DNA of 29,975 nucleotides from NCBI RefSeq assembly GCF_000281045.1, contig NW_008246097.1, forward strand, positions 60,471-90,445. The letters are read 5' to 3'. Positions 9,266 through 18,666 of the stretch are shown piece after piece. The translations under genes and the position numbers were made by a program. Position 1 is the stretch's first letter. Each line of letters opens with the position of its first letter. The DNA comes from Saprolegnia diclina VS20 (lineage: Eukaryota; Oomycota; Saprolegniomycetes; Saprolegniales; Saprolegniaceae). The notes under the pieces were generated by a model. It saw only the letters and a list, made by a program, of their open reading frames with translations. It ran no database searches and was not told the origin of the DNA.

Positions 9266-10293
9266 TGTTTTATATTGGGGCTGCATCCAAGATTGCATTG
9301 GGGGCGTTTGATTGGCTGAATTTGAGAGCGATTTTTCGAATCGGACTCGAAATTTGATTTTAGTACATTTTTGGCGCCAGTCGCAGGAGCCCAGTCGGTA
9401 GCTCTGGAAAACTCACAACAACAATCTCGTGTTGAATCGCGCCTGGTATATTCAAGTCTAGTGGCCTACCGCAGCGCACTCGCACCATGGACGTCGGAGC
9501 TTAGTTTGGCGGCAGTCCTACCGGTACATCCGCAATCGGCAGTACTTGATGGGTCCGTCCGGGCCCTTTCAGCTAACCAATCGCAGCGTAGCAAAGATGG
9601 CGACGACTGATCAGATGCAATCTTGTGCCCAGCGACGATGCGCTAGACTCCACTGACGCTAACCACGGCGAGATGCCTCGTCGAACGAGCCGGCCAAGGC
9701 GGAGCTTTCGAAAATGAGTCTACGATGGTAGGATAATGGTCGCGCCACTGACCACGGGCGATGAGGACACCTTCGAACCCAACTTGTGATCCCATTTATA
9801 TGGCCTCAAACTTCATGAAGGATTCGCAACCCTCGTTGCGAGACTGGCCACAAGTACATTGCGCAAAGCGGCTCATAGATAAGGTCCTCCCTTGGAGCTT
9901 GTCGAGGTATTATTGTTGCCGCTCTTTGCGCTGTCCTGCGGCTCGTGAGCCGTACGAATGAATATTTTGATGGAGTTTCCACGAAATTTTGTGGTGAATT
10001 GCGGTGTTGTGGAGGCGATGGTCTCAAGTCAAGCACCATCTCTGGTACAAAGTGAAAACTCGACGTGGGTGCAAGTTCAGAAACCCGCGTCGCACCGGAC
10101 CTGCCCCATCAGTGCCGTGCGTGAAATCCCGTCCCGTTTGATTGGCTATATCTGATGGCATCTCAGTTAATCATATCCGAATTCGGTCCTTCGAGTTGCT
10201 AGCGCATTACGGTACCACTGGCTCCATGCTGGCGCGAGATTATCGGCGCTGGCGACCGGAGTGCGATCGGGTCTCTGAAGGGGCTGCAACGCC
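9266..10293. other. Intergenic between PX3 and PX4
   Basis: About 1 kb without a supported gene. The 13-mer CGTTTGATTGGCT occurs twice (9305-9317 and 10135-10147). A CCAAT box lies at 9577-9581, and an inverted CCAAT at 10141-10145 is about 150 nt before the PX4 ATG. Open frames here have no recognisable domain. Confidence 0.5.
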
Positions 10294-10935
10294 ATGCGCA
10301 CTCGAGTAATTGCCAAGCGTCCGCACAACCATCGATCAATGCTGCAGCCCTCGGTCTACGAGATGAAGACGTCTATTTCGCATGTGGCGACGGCGCCCGA
10401 GCACCACGCCCAGTACGTCGTGCGCGTCGCCGATCCACGCACCGAGACCACTGCGTGGTTCCTCTACAAGCGCTACTCGGAGTTCCGCGGCCTCCGCGAC
10501 GCGCTCTCGCAGTTGCACTTGTGTCCGCACTGCGATCGCGCGACGCAAGCCATCACCAAGCAGTTCCCGCGCCGCCACCTTTTTTCATCCACGTCCGAGC
10601 GCGTGCTCGAAGATCGCAAGGTGCGCCTGCACCACTTTCTCGAGGCCTTGGCCGTGGCCGCCGGGCGGTGCGTTGACGCCGCATGTGTCCTCCGCGGGCA
10701 GTGGCAAAGCTTCCTCGACGTACCCGACCTCAAGCAGCACAAAGGCGCGCGCATCTCTGCGGCCGCCGTCGCCCCGACATCGCTGCTCGAGTTTAGCAGT
10801 CGGAAGGACCGCCATGGCCGCCTCGTGCTCTATCGCGCGAGTGAGGCGAAGCGGCTCTCGGGCGAGCGCCCCGTGTCGCCTGTGCCGTCCAGCGCCAGCG
10901 ACGTGTGCATCGTGCGACCGCGAATGCTCGTTTAG
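10294..10935 (+). CDS. PX-domain protein 4 (short tail)
   Basis: 213 residues from ATG 10294. In-frame ATGs at 10339 and 10363 are also possible; the last gives MKTSISHV exactly as in PX1. Core: QYVVRVADPRTETTAWFLYKRYSEFRGLRDAL, ITKQFPRRHLFSSTSERV, EDRKVRLHHFLEAL. It is the closest in sequence to PX1. Cysteine pairs are CPHC and CVDAAC. The tail keeps LEFSSRKDRHG but ends soon after and lacks the basic LATIEE end found in PX1-3, so this copy may have lost a C-terminal interaction motif. It is last in the array, about 1 kb downstream of PX3. Confidence 0.83.
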   Translation: MRTRVIAKRPHNHRSMLQPSVYEMKTSISHVATAPEHHAQYVVRVADPRTETTAWFLYKRYSEFRGLRDALSQLHLCPHCDRATQAITKQFPRRHLFSSTSERVLEDRKVRLHHFLEALAVAAGRCVDAACVLRGQWQSFLDVPDLKQHKGARISAAAVAPTSLLEFSSRKDRHGRLVLYRASEAKRLSGERPVSPVPSSASDVCIVRPRMLV

Positions 10936-12366
10936 AGCGCGCAACGTCGCCAACTAGAAGTAGTCGACGACGGTCGACGGGCGCTGGCCGGTGGAAGTCA
11001 GCGTCGCGGACCGTCCTATAAGTTAAGACATTGTGTCAAGCGATAAGCAATCCATCGTAGTTGCGTGCATATGCCATCAGTTTACATCACGTCGCACATG
11101 CAAGTTGCATATAAAATGGCCATTGGGTTATTGGAGTCGGAGGGTTAGAATCCTGCGGCAGTCGGGGCTCGACGTGGAATACTGGACACAGGTGGTTAGT
11201 CGGAGCTGTCGGGTGGTCCGAGTACAGGAGCCTACGTGCGACCTCGCGCGAGCTATGACTCGGCGAGTGGGGTTCACCACGGGATGGATCTCTCCGTACG
11301 CAGCTCACTCCCAACGACCCAATGCTGGTGCCAACCCCCACGCATTCAGGCCTAGCGCTGCGTATGCGAAGTCTTTGTGTCATAATGAAGATAACGCGGA
11401 CCACGTTCATATATATATGGCTGTTGCCCCGCAGCTAGCCACTAGGGTTAGGCTTGGCTCCTCTTCTCGACCCGATCCGTATTAATGAGACCGCCTTCCG
11501 GTTCATCGCTCGGGCTTCGGGCCACACGTTCTCACGCAATCCACCAGTTAAGTGGTTAATAGAGACCGGAAGCTCTAACTTCCATTCATTGCTTGTCCCA
11601 CTCACTTGTGATCTCGCCACTCGGTTGACGTAGTATTTGACTACTGTACATTTACGGTAGCAATGGATGGATTCACTGTCATTTCCGGTGGGTGCATTAG
11701 ATACGTGCGAGGCAGTCGGTGGCGAATTATGGTTCCCTAAAAAAATGAGGCATCAGTGCTCAAGTATACCCCTCGTCACCTCGTTAGTTTTGCAATTGAG
11801 CATCCCTACTCATCATTCAGACAACTCATCGCGACTTCAACGACCGTGACATTGAGCTGCAAGCTTATCCGCACTCAGTAGTAAGCCTCACGTTTCTTGC
11901 TCATACAGCCATCGGGACGGCCACTCTTGATGCAACTCTACTTTTTCGACCCCGACGATAGAACGCAAGGGGGAGAAGAGTGAGCTTTGGGCAGAGAGTC
12001 CACAACAAAGCTGACGAGTCAAGATGATTGAGGTTTGAAACGGAGCGTGCAGCTAGAACACGATTAGCTTGGAAATGAGCTTGGCGTCTGCGCCGTGGAC
12101 GGTTGCTTCTTGGCCATCGCGGCCCGAGCAATCCTGCTGAAGATGGCGCACTAGCTTGACCGCGGTCCAAGAACCTAGCTTCACGCGTGCCGCGACATTC
12201 AACTCTGATAATCGCTCGGTTCGAGGCGTAGGCGGTGAGTGGTACATTCGTCGACAGGGCTCCGACGACCGCACTACAGCCAACGCGCATAATCAGACAT
12301 TTCATTTGGCAACTTTTTTTTGCTACACTCGAAAACAAAGTAGGCACTATTCAATTTGCCTTGATC
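10936..12366. other. Gene-free interval of about 1.4 kb
   Basis: No coding sequence that I can support on either strand. It contains a short (AT)n run near 11411-11420 and ordinary mixed sequence. The last part should include the promoter of the beta-lactamase-like gene; a T-rich tract lies at 12315-12322. Confidence 0.5.
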
Positions 12367-14017
12367 ATGAAGCTGTGGATCCCGAGCCTTCTTTGCTTCC
12401 TCTTGGCGCTTGCCGTCGCGCAAGAGAGCCTCGACGACGTCGCCGACGAGCGCTACTACGACGCCGCGACGACCCAAGCGATTGCCTTTATCAAGAAGAA
12501 GATGAAAGCGCACTCGATCACTGGCATGGGCGTCGCCGTCGTCCGCAACAACAAGGTAAACTCTCGCCAAAATACAAAAATCCCATACAAAATGGCTGAA
12601 TTAGACGGTTCTTGCAACGGGGTTCGGGCTCAAGCGTGCCAACGTCTCGTCCGACGTTGTGCGCTCCACGACGGGCTTTGAGATCGGGTCTGTCTCCAAG
12701 ACGCACATTGCGATCGCTCTCGCCAAGCTCGTCGACGACGGGAAGCTCCAGTTCGCCGACACGGTCAAGTCCCGACTTCCGTGGTTCACACTCCAAGACA
12801 AGTACGCCGAGGCCCACACGACCATTGGTGACTTGCTCGCGCACAACTCGGTGCTCACTGATGACGGCGACGTACCGATGTTCTTTGGCCGCTGGGCGTC
12901 CGAGCGCGACAACGTCGAGAACCTTGCGTTCTTGCAGACGTATCGCGAGTTCCGAGCCGGGTATTCCTACGCCAACCTCGGGTACCAAGTGCTCGGGCAG
13001 GTCATCGAGGCTGTGTCGGGGCTCTCGTGGCACGAGTACCTCCAGCATACGATCTGGACACCGCTCGGTATGAAGTCGACGTACGCGCACGCGGGCTTGG
13101 CGCCGCCAGGGCAGCTGTCGTTTGGTCACTACGTTTGCAACAAGACGGTGATCGGGCCCTACCCGCTCTTCACCTCGAGCCTGACGATATTGAACCCCTC
13201 GTCGCCGTTCGTGGCGGCGGGCTCGATCGTCTCGACTCCGGCAGACATGGCGATCTTCACGCGATTTGTTCTGCAACATGGCGCCGGTATCTTCAAATCG
13301 CCGGCGCTCGTCAAGAACCTCGCGACGGGCTACGCGAGTCTTCCTCCCACCCGCGCCGCTGGTATGACGGCCTACGGCTTCGAGTACGACCCCGAAGGCA
13401 ACGCATATGGTGTTGGCTACGGCTACGACATGACAGGTGCCCTCCTCTTTGGGCACCGGTACTTCACGAAATCCGGGGCCACGATGGCCCACTTCACCGA
13501 GACGGGGTATGCTCCGGGCGCCAACTTGGCCGTGACGCTGCTCTCCAACACGGCCGTGAGCGGCGGGCCCAGCCACGATCACGCCGTCTTGACGCTCATG
13601 CAAGTATACATTCTCGGCATCTACCTCGGTGTTCCCCGCAGCAAGCTCGACGCGACATGGGACACCGCGTTTGCCCTGGCCGACAAGCTGTACCCGGCTC
13701 AACCTTGCGACAGCCATTTCTTTGGGAAGGAGCCGTGGCCGAGTGCCGACTTGCCCGTGCCGGGCGCGTCCACCCTCGCTGGCACGTATGCGTTTGCATC
13801 ATCGCCCACGTACAGCGGCCCCATTACGGTCCACGCGACGCAAGACAAGCTGTCCATGCGCTACTACTCGTACGACGCGCCGCTCCTGCCGCTCGGGAAC
13901 AATACGTTTGTGTGGGCCATCGACTTTATGGCATCGACGTTCGTTGTGCCGTTTACGACCCAGCCGGACGGCAGCGTCGCGCTCGAGTTCTTTGGGTCCG
14001 TTGCCGTCAAGGGTTAG
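12367..14017 (+). CDS. Secreted serine beta-lactamase-like hydrolase
   Basis: 533 residues in two exons: 12367-12555 and 12605-14017. A 49-nt intron (GTAAAC...ATTAG, phase 0) separates them. The signal peptide is MKLWIPSLLCFLLALAVA. The class C beta-lactamase/penicillin-binding-protein fold follows: IGSVSK gives the SxxK motif (Ser92 nucleophile, Lys95), GYSYANLGY gives YxN (Tyr185, Asn187), and LLAHNSVL matches the LLTHTSGL-type segment. A canonical third KTG/HTG motif is not evident; FTKSGATMAH near residue 380 is the likely equivalent. The C-terminal 120 residues form a beta-rich extra domain. Family members include esterases, peptidases and lactone hydrolases. In a eukaryote a secreted esterase or peptidase is more likely than antibiotic hydrolysis (inference). 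Confidence 0.88.
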
Positions 14018-14380
14018 GGAGTACATGTACCGGCAAACTAAACATGGATGCACAGTGTTTTTCACAAGGACCGTTCAACTGTACTGCCTTCGCAGCATCG
14101 CAAATGCATTGCCAACGTTTTGCACGCTGCCCGTGTACATCGGTAGTGGCTTCGCAGCCATAGCGCGAAAGCAGCTCGAGTACATGGACTGTACCCGCGT
14201 ACATGGCCAGATACATGGCTGAAACGCCTGTGTCAAAAACGATCCAATCAGCGATGCCCATCAATAGAAAAGGCGCGGAAACTTCCATTGATGCGCAGGG
14301 TTGGCCCAAGGATACTACAGGTAGCGCACTTGCAAGGACATATTAACTTTACTCGGACGCTCACATTCTCTTTGGATCCC
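14018..14380. other. Intergenic with GTACATGG-like repeats
   Basis: No gene. The 10-bp palindrome GTACATGTAC lies at 14021-14030, and the word TACATGG recurs three times between about 14180 and 14220. A CCAAT box at 14244-14248 lies about 135 nt before the next start codon. Confidence 0.5.
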
Positions 14381-15040
14381 ATGGCGACGACAAGTTCTAC
14401 GCACGTGCCCCGGACGCTGTGGTACGCGGCCAAGACGGGCGACCTCACGCTTCTCCGAACGCTTGTCGAAGTCGAGAGCGAGCATTTCGACGCTGAGGAC
14501 GCCGAGTTTAAGACGCCCTTTTACTATGGCTGCTCGTGCGACCACCCGCATGTGCTCAAGTATCTCCACGAGCTCTACGCTGCGAACGGCCTGGCGCTCT
14601 CCAAGGACCAGCTCCAGTGGTGCGATGTGAGCTGCCTCATGCCGGACGTGCGCGCGTTCCTTCAAGGCAAGACGACGATCGACCAAGTGATTGCGGACCG
14701 CGACCTCGAGGTGCGCTGGGCGGCCATGAGTATTTGGGACGCTGCCGCCGAAGGGCACCTGAAGAAGCTCCGGGAGCTTGCATCCACCGACCCAGCAATC
14801 GTCACAAGCGAAAACACCAGTGGGCAGAGCCCGTTGCAGGTCGCCGTCGCCACCAACCAAATCGCGGCGGCGGGGTACCTCTTGCCATTGACAAAGGCAG
14901 CGATGGAGGGCGACGCGTTCGATGCGCTGATCACGCGCTTGGTCGCGCAAACATCGGTCGACATGATGCTTCAAGTCCTCGCGGGCAAAGCGACGATGAA
15001 GGACATCATGATGTACCAGCGCCGCCTCGCCATTCGATAA
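14381..15040 (+). CDS. Short ankyrin-like protein
   Basis: 219 residues from ATG 14381 (MATTSSTHVPRTLW). Another in-frame ATG at 14291 would add 30 residues and is less likely. Ankyrin-type units are visible at the N-terminus (PRTLWYAAKTGDLTLLRTLVEV, then TPFYYGCSCDHPHVLKYLHELY) and in the middle (IWDAAAEGHLKKLRELASTD, then GQSPLQVAVATNQIAAAGYLL). They are separated by a non-repeat stretch with WCDVSCLMPDVRAFLQGKTT. The C-terminus is helical (TSVDMMLQVLAGKATMKDIMMY). No enzyme motif and no signal peptide. Probably a cytosolic scaffold; its partner is unknown. It is not closely similar to the ankyrin protein at 1450-2442. Confidence 0.78.
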   Translation: MATTSSTHVPRTLWYAAKTGDLTLLRTLVEVESEHFDAEDAEFKTPFYYGCSCDHPHVLKYLHELYAANGLALSKDQLQWCDVSCLMPDVRAFLQGKTTIDQVIADRDLEVRWAAMSIWDAAAEGHLKKLRELASTDPAIVTSENTSGQSPLQVAVATNQIAAAGYLLPLTKAAMEGDAFDALITRLVAQTSVDMMLQVLAGKATMKDIMMYQRRLAIR

Positions 15041-15730
15041 ACCTACGTCGTCCATCCGCTGATCCCAACACAACAAGCTTGTTTTCCCAACTGTGAGCTT
15101 GGACGATGCGTGGATATTGTCTGATACGAAGACGACGATATATCGAAATGAGCCAATTCAACGCGTTTTATTGGACAACTTACAGTGCATGTGTGTTGGT
15201 TCAACACGTAAACACATAATAGGAGTACGGTATAACTTTAGGCACATAGCTAAACGGGCCTATCTGCCACACAGCGAGGATCTCCCACTGCAGCTCTGCG
15301 GGAAGCTCGCCACAGGTCGAAAGTCTGACTGCGCATTGGATTCGACGATCCATGTCATCCCGCCCAGCGCACCACCTGGCATTTGCGACCACATGGTCGC
15401 TGGATTTCTACTCTGCCTGCCGCTAGACGTTGTCGGGCACGGCAGAGCACGGCAGGTATAAGTATATCTGAGGTATCACGCGCTGCTGCGAACAAGCAAA
15501 TCTCTTTGTCGCGAGCCGAGTCTTGTTCTGGCAAGACGAGATCGCAATTCAGGCGCTCGCTCCGACACAAACAATCGAAGGATTTAGCGCTAAATCTGGT
15601 CGTTTGCGCTGTGATTTCGCATGGCATAGCCTTCCTTTGACGATCCAGATCCTTCGTCGCACGTCAGGTTTACGGGAGTTGATAGAACGCAGCAGGATCC
15701 AACTTGAACAGACAATAGATTAGTACATGA
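15041..15730. other. Intergenic, with a coding-like fragment at 15490-15723
   Basis: No complete gene. A plus-strand frame ending at TAG 15721-15723 reads like protein (LFWQDEIAIQALAPTQ, LRCDFAWHSLPLTIQ, LRELIERSRIQLEQTID) but has no convincing start, splice site or domain. It may be a remnant exon. A short direct repeat GCACGGCAG lies near 15438-15456. Confidence 0.4.
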
Positions 15731-16129
15731 TTACATGGTCGAAGGGAACCGAATCGTGCCGTCATCAAGCTGGCGCGACGCGTTGCCCGAGACGTTGGGG
15801 AGCAGCACCGGGCGGCCCGTCGCGTTCACGCCGGCAAACGTGCTGTTGGCGAAGGTGCCGTTGATCGCGGTGCCGTTGGCCAAGGTGCCGTTCCAGCTGA
15901 CCAGCGTCACGTTGAACGGAAGGAGGATCGTCGGCTCCGAGACGTTGCCGGCAAGCGTCACGTTCGTGAAGGTCGCGTTGATGGCGCCAAAGGTGCCGTT
16001 GACCGCGACGAGCGTCACGTTGGCAGGCACGAAGGAGCTGTTGGCCGGGAGAAGGATCGTGGCGTCGGTGACGTTGGTCTGGGCGACGGCGGCGACGGCC
16101 GAGAGGAGGAATGCGATAGGGGCAAACAT
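15731..16129 (-). CDS. Small secreted protein with 15 N-glycosylation sequons
   Basis: 132 residues, start ATG 16129-16127, stop TAA at 15731. The signal peptide is MFAPIAFLLSAVAAVAQ. The mature 115 residues contain 15 Asn-X-Ser/Thr sequons, at Asn 19, 30, 37, 44, 51, 56, 62, 73, 80, 85, 90, 95, 102, 112 and 116. The protein is built from two degenerate repeats of about 40 residues: a TILLP lead-in followed by alternating NVTL, NGTF and NATF units. The pattern of hydrophobic residues alternating around each sequon suggests a beta-solenoid or stacked strands with glycan-bearing turns (inference). It has no cysteine and no catalytic motif. A densely glycosylated cell-surface, wall or mucin-like role is possible. 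A CCAAT box (16195-16199) lies about 70 nt upstream. Confidence 0.82.
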   Translation of the reverse strand: MFAPIAFLLSAVAAVAQTNVTDATILLPANSSFVPANVTLVAVNGTFGAINATFTNVTLAGNVSEPTILLPFNVTLVSWNGTLANGTAINGTFANSTFAGVNATGRPVLLPNVSGNASRQLDDGTIRFPSTM

Positions 16130-17078
16130 GCTTGTGGTGCTTGGCGACAAAATGTAAAGTGGTGGGTGAGAGGCAATGCAGCCAAAGCAGCTGCCCAATC
16201 GCAAGCCGGGTGTCCCAAGCGGGACCCTCCAGAGTCCTTGGAGCGAGTCAAATATTCGATCCAAACCCAGCTGTGTTGAGATTGCCTTCGAACTTCGGCA
16301 TATCACGCCGTCTGCGCCGTGCACTTCTTGCTTCGAACTTCGGCCTCAAGAACTCGGACGGTGGACATGCGAAGGGGCACGGCTGGTTCGTTGACCTCGT
16401 CGGTGAACCTAGCTGGCGGCGCGTAAAGACGCACTGGGCGCTTCACAGCGTACAATGTAAGCTGCCTCGCACCTCTACGCAAGCCGTCTGTGGCAAAACG
16501 ACGACAGACCTTCGCCAGGCGCCGTTCGAAACAGGCGCAAATTCAGCTGGGCGCGTCACGCCTCCTGGATACGAGACAGGTGTCCTTCGATTCCGTGGGA
16601 CCGAAGCGAACAAGAGATCCGACATAATTGTTGACGCTCGACTCCCAGTGCTACGTATGTACATGTCGTCAACGAGTTTTGCACACTGGCACGTACCAAA
16701 GCACGGCTTGCCGCTTCTCGTACATACCGGAATTCACCGAAGGCTGTCAGTCCCACGCCAATGCCTTGGCGGTGCCGGTCTTCTTTGGTTCCCACGTCGT
16801 GCAACGGCTGCACCGCACGATGTGCAACAGCGTTCCGAGTGATTTGATCCAGCGCTCTTGTTGCTGCCAGAACAAACGTTGCAAGCGCACTGTACTACCG
16901 GTAGTACTGCTCGCTGATCCAGCGACCGACAAAGCACAGAGCGAACCACGTTCGTCTCGTCGACAAGATGGCATGGTCGCCCACCCATCATCTGCTTGAC
17001 ACGACCGTCAAGCGTGCACCCAAGCCCAGACCCTAGCCGATCATGTGGACGCTCCATCCTCATTGTAGAGCTTTACAG
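16130..17078. other. Intergenic between two convergent/parallel genes
   Basis: No supported gene. It contains the direct repeat CTTCGAACTTCGGC at 16286-16299 and 16331-16344. Plus-strand open frames are long but show no domain or biased composition, and I read them as chance. Confidence 0.5.
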
Positions 17079-18107
17079 CTACAACTCGGTCGCGTCAAGC
17101 GCACACCGAGGGTCGGCCACGGTGCAGTCGACCACGAGGCCGTAATGGTCGCTGATCTTGATGCCGGTATCATCCAGCGCCTCTTCGCCGAGAAGCGCGA
17201 TGCTGGTCGCGTGCCACTGCCCGCGCTTGATCAGGACGCGGTCGTAGCGCATGATCTCGTGCCGGTCGGCGATGCACACGGCGTTGTGGGCGCCGTCAAA
17301 GGTCGCGCCGCGCACACCGGGGCACAGCAAAGGCCAAACGTCCTCAAACTCGGGCAGCGCGATACCGAGCACGTCATTCTCGAGCGGCGTCAAGCGATCG
17401 CACTCCTTTCGGTGCCAATCGCCCCACGCCTGCGTATCGTCAAAGTTGAAGTCCCCACAGAGCACGGCGTTCGCATGCGGCGCGAGGGCGGCGGCACAGG
17501 CGCGGAGCTGCGCCGCACGCACCGCCGGCGCGTTGAGCGACTCGAGGTGGACCGTGCCAACGACGCCGGGCAGCGCACCCATGTGCCCTTCGACGACGCA
17601 CGTGACCATGGAGCGCCCCATCTTGGAGGGTAGCGGCGTCGTGGCAAACGCTGGGTGCAGCGTTCGCCGCGCCAGGACGAGGCAGCCGTAAGGGTACACG
17701 GGCTCGGGACTGTGGTCGTACGTGGCTTGCAGTAGCGCCGACGCCTCGATCGCTGAAAGCACCTGCGGCGTGACCTCTTGGAGGCAGACGACGTCGGGGT
17801 TGAGCGCAAGCACTTGCATGATGAGCGCGTCGAAGCGCAGCGCTTGGTCTCGATGGTCGAACCACATGTTCCACGTCACGACGCGGAGGCGCGTCGGATC
17901 CGACGGTGTCGACGCTGCCATCGCGGCCGTCCATCGCGGAGTATCGATGGGAAAGGCCGACGGCGTCAGATCCAGCTGCGGAAGCTCCCGGGTGCTCCCG
18001 TCGTCGCGTAGTATATAGCGCGAGCCGTCGGCCCGCGTGTAGATCGTGCGTGATGGCTTGAGCACTGCCTTGGCGTGGGCCAGTGCAGTCGTCGACAAGC
18101 TGGCCAT
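17079..18107 (-). CDS. TDP2-like phosphodiesterase (EEP superfamily)
   Basis: 342 residues, start ATG 18107-18105, stop TAG. The endonuclease/exonuclease/phosphatase fold starts near residue 74 with TRLRVVTWNMWF. The active-site motifs come in order: TWN (78-80), CLQEV (Glu111, metal ligand), HLES (187-190), CGDFNFDD (Asp219, Asn221) and ISDHYGL (Asp320, His321). TWN, HLES, GDFN and SDH together are typical of tyrosyl-DNA phosphodiesterase 2, which removes topoisomerase II from DNA 5' ends. Another EEP phosphodiesterase cannot be excluded. The N-terminal 30 residues have Lys/Arg, Ser/Thr and Ala but no acidic residue until an Asp (ALAHAKAVLKPSRTIYTR), so mitochondrial targeting is possible. 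No UBA domain is seen, unlike animal TDP2. A CCAAT box lies at 18169-18173. Confidence 0.8.
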   Translation of the reverse strand: MASLSTTALAHAKAVLKPSRTIYTRADGSRYILRDDGSTRELPQLDLTPSAFPIDTPRWTAAMAASTPSDPTRLRVVTWNMWFDHRDQALRFDALIMQVLALNPDVVCLQEVTPQVLSAIEASALLQATYDHSPEPVYPYGCLVLARRTLHPAFATTPLPSKMGRSMVTCVVEGHMGALPGVVGTVHLESLNAPAVRAAQLRACAAALAPHANAVLCGDFNFDDTQAWGDWHRKECDRLTPLENDVLGIALPEFEDVWPLLCPGVRGATFDGAHNAVCIADRHEIMRYDRVLIKRGQWHATSIALLGEEALDDTGIKISDHYGLVVDCTVADPRCALDATEL

Positions 18108-18666
18108 GCTGGACAAGCGCAACTGCCAGCTCGCAAAGGCTCCGTCCTTCCCTCTGAAAAGTGTTGGTCCAATTGTAAAGAAGGAATGGTTCGCTGCGCG
18201 GACGAGCCAACTGCGTTGGGAAGACGAGTAAGCGATTACCTAGTCGAGCACTACATATAAACATGACTTGAGATGCCCGCACGGAGATAAGTCGTGATGG
18301 GCCAAAGCCGTCCGAGTCTCGAACGATGGAACATCGTCTTGTGCCAAGTTGAAGCTAGGGAATTGCACTTTGGAGAGTGATGGACACACGACCAGATTCG
18401 CTCCGCCGCTTTGCACTATGCATTCGAATCGGACTAGATAATTATTTCCCTAAACAGCAATCCACGCACGAGTCTTGTTGGATAGATGATGGATACGTCG
18501 ACCCAAGGCAGGATAGGCCATCGCATCCTGGTACCCAAAGCAATCTTGTGTCTTTACCTTTCATCAGCCAATCACATGCGCGCTCGTCGATTTTGTCGAT
18601 GCCGATTGGCCAAAACGGTATCTTTCGACCGACGCCACGAGATTTCGTCGCACATTCACAAGACCG
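18108..18666. other. Divergent promoter region
   Basis: The interval lies between the divergent TDP2-like and 491-residue secreted-protein genes. CCAAT elements at 18169-18173 (62 nt from the TDP2-like ATG), 18568-18572 and, inverted, 18605-18609 (58 nt from the ATG at 18667). No coding sequence seen. Confidence 0.5.

Noticed and set aside
9720-9800. TTCGAA-containing stretch that resembles a tRNA T-loop
   Set aside because: No matching stems, anticodon arm or acceptor arm on either strand.
11411-11420. Short AT dinucleotide run
   Set aside because: Only about five repeats; too short to be informative.
12518-13717. Minus-strand open frame of about 400 codons
   Set aside because: Antisense of the beta-lactamase-like exon 2, which has intact catalytic motifs.
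12367-14017. Reading the beta-lactamase-like gene as an antibiotic-resistance gene
   Set aside because: The fold is widespread in eukaryotes as esterases and peptidases. The gene has an intron and a signal peptide of eukaryotic type.
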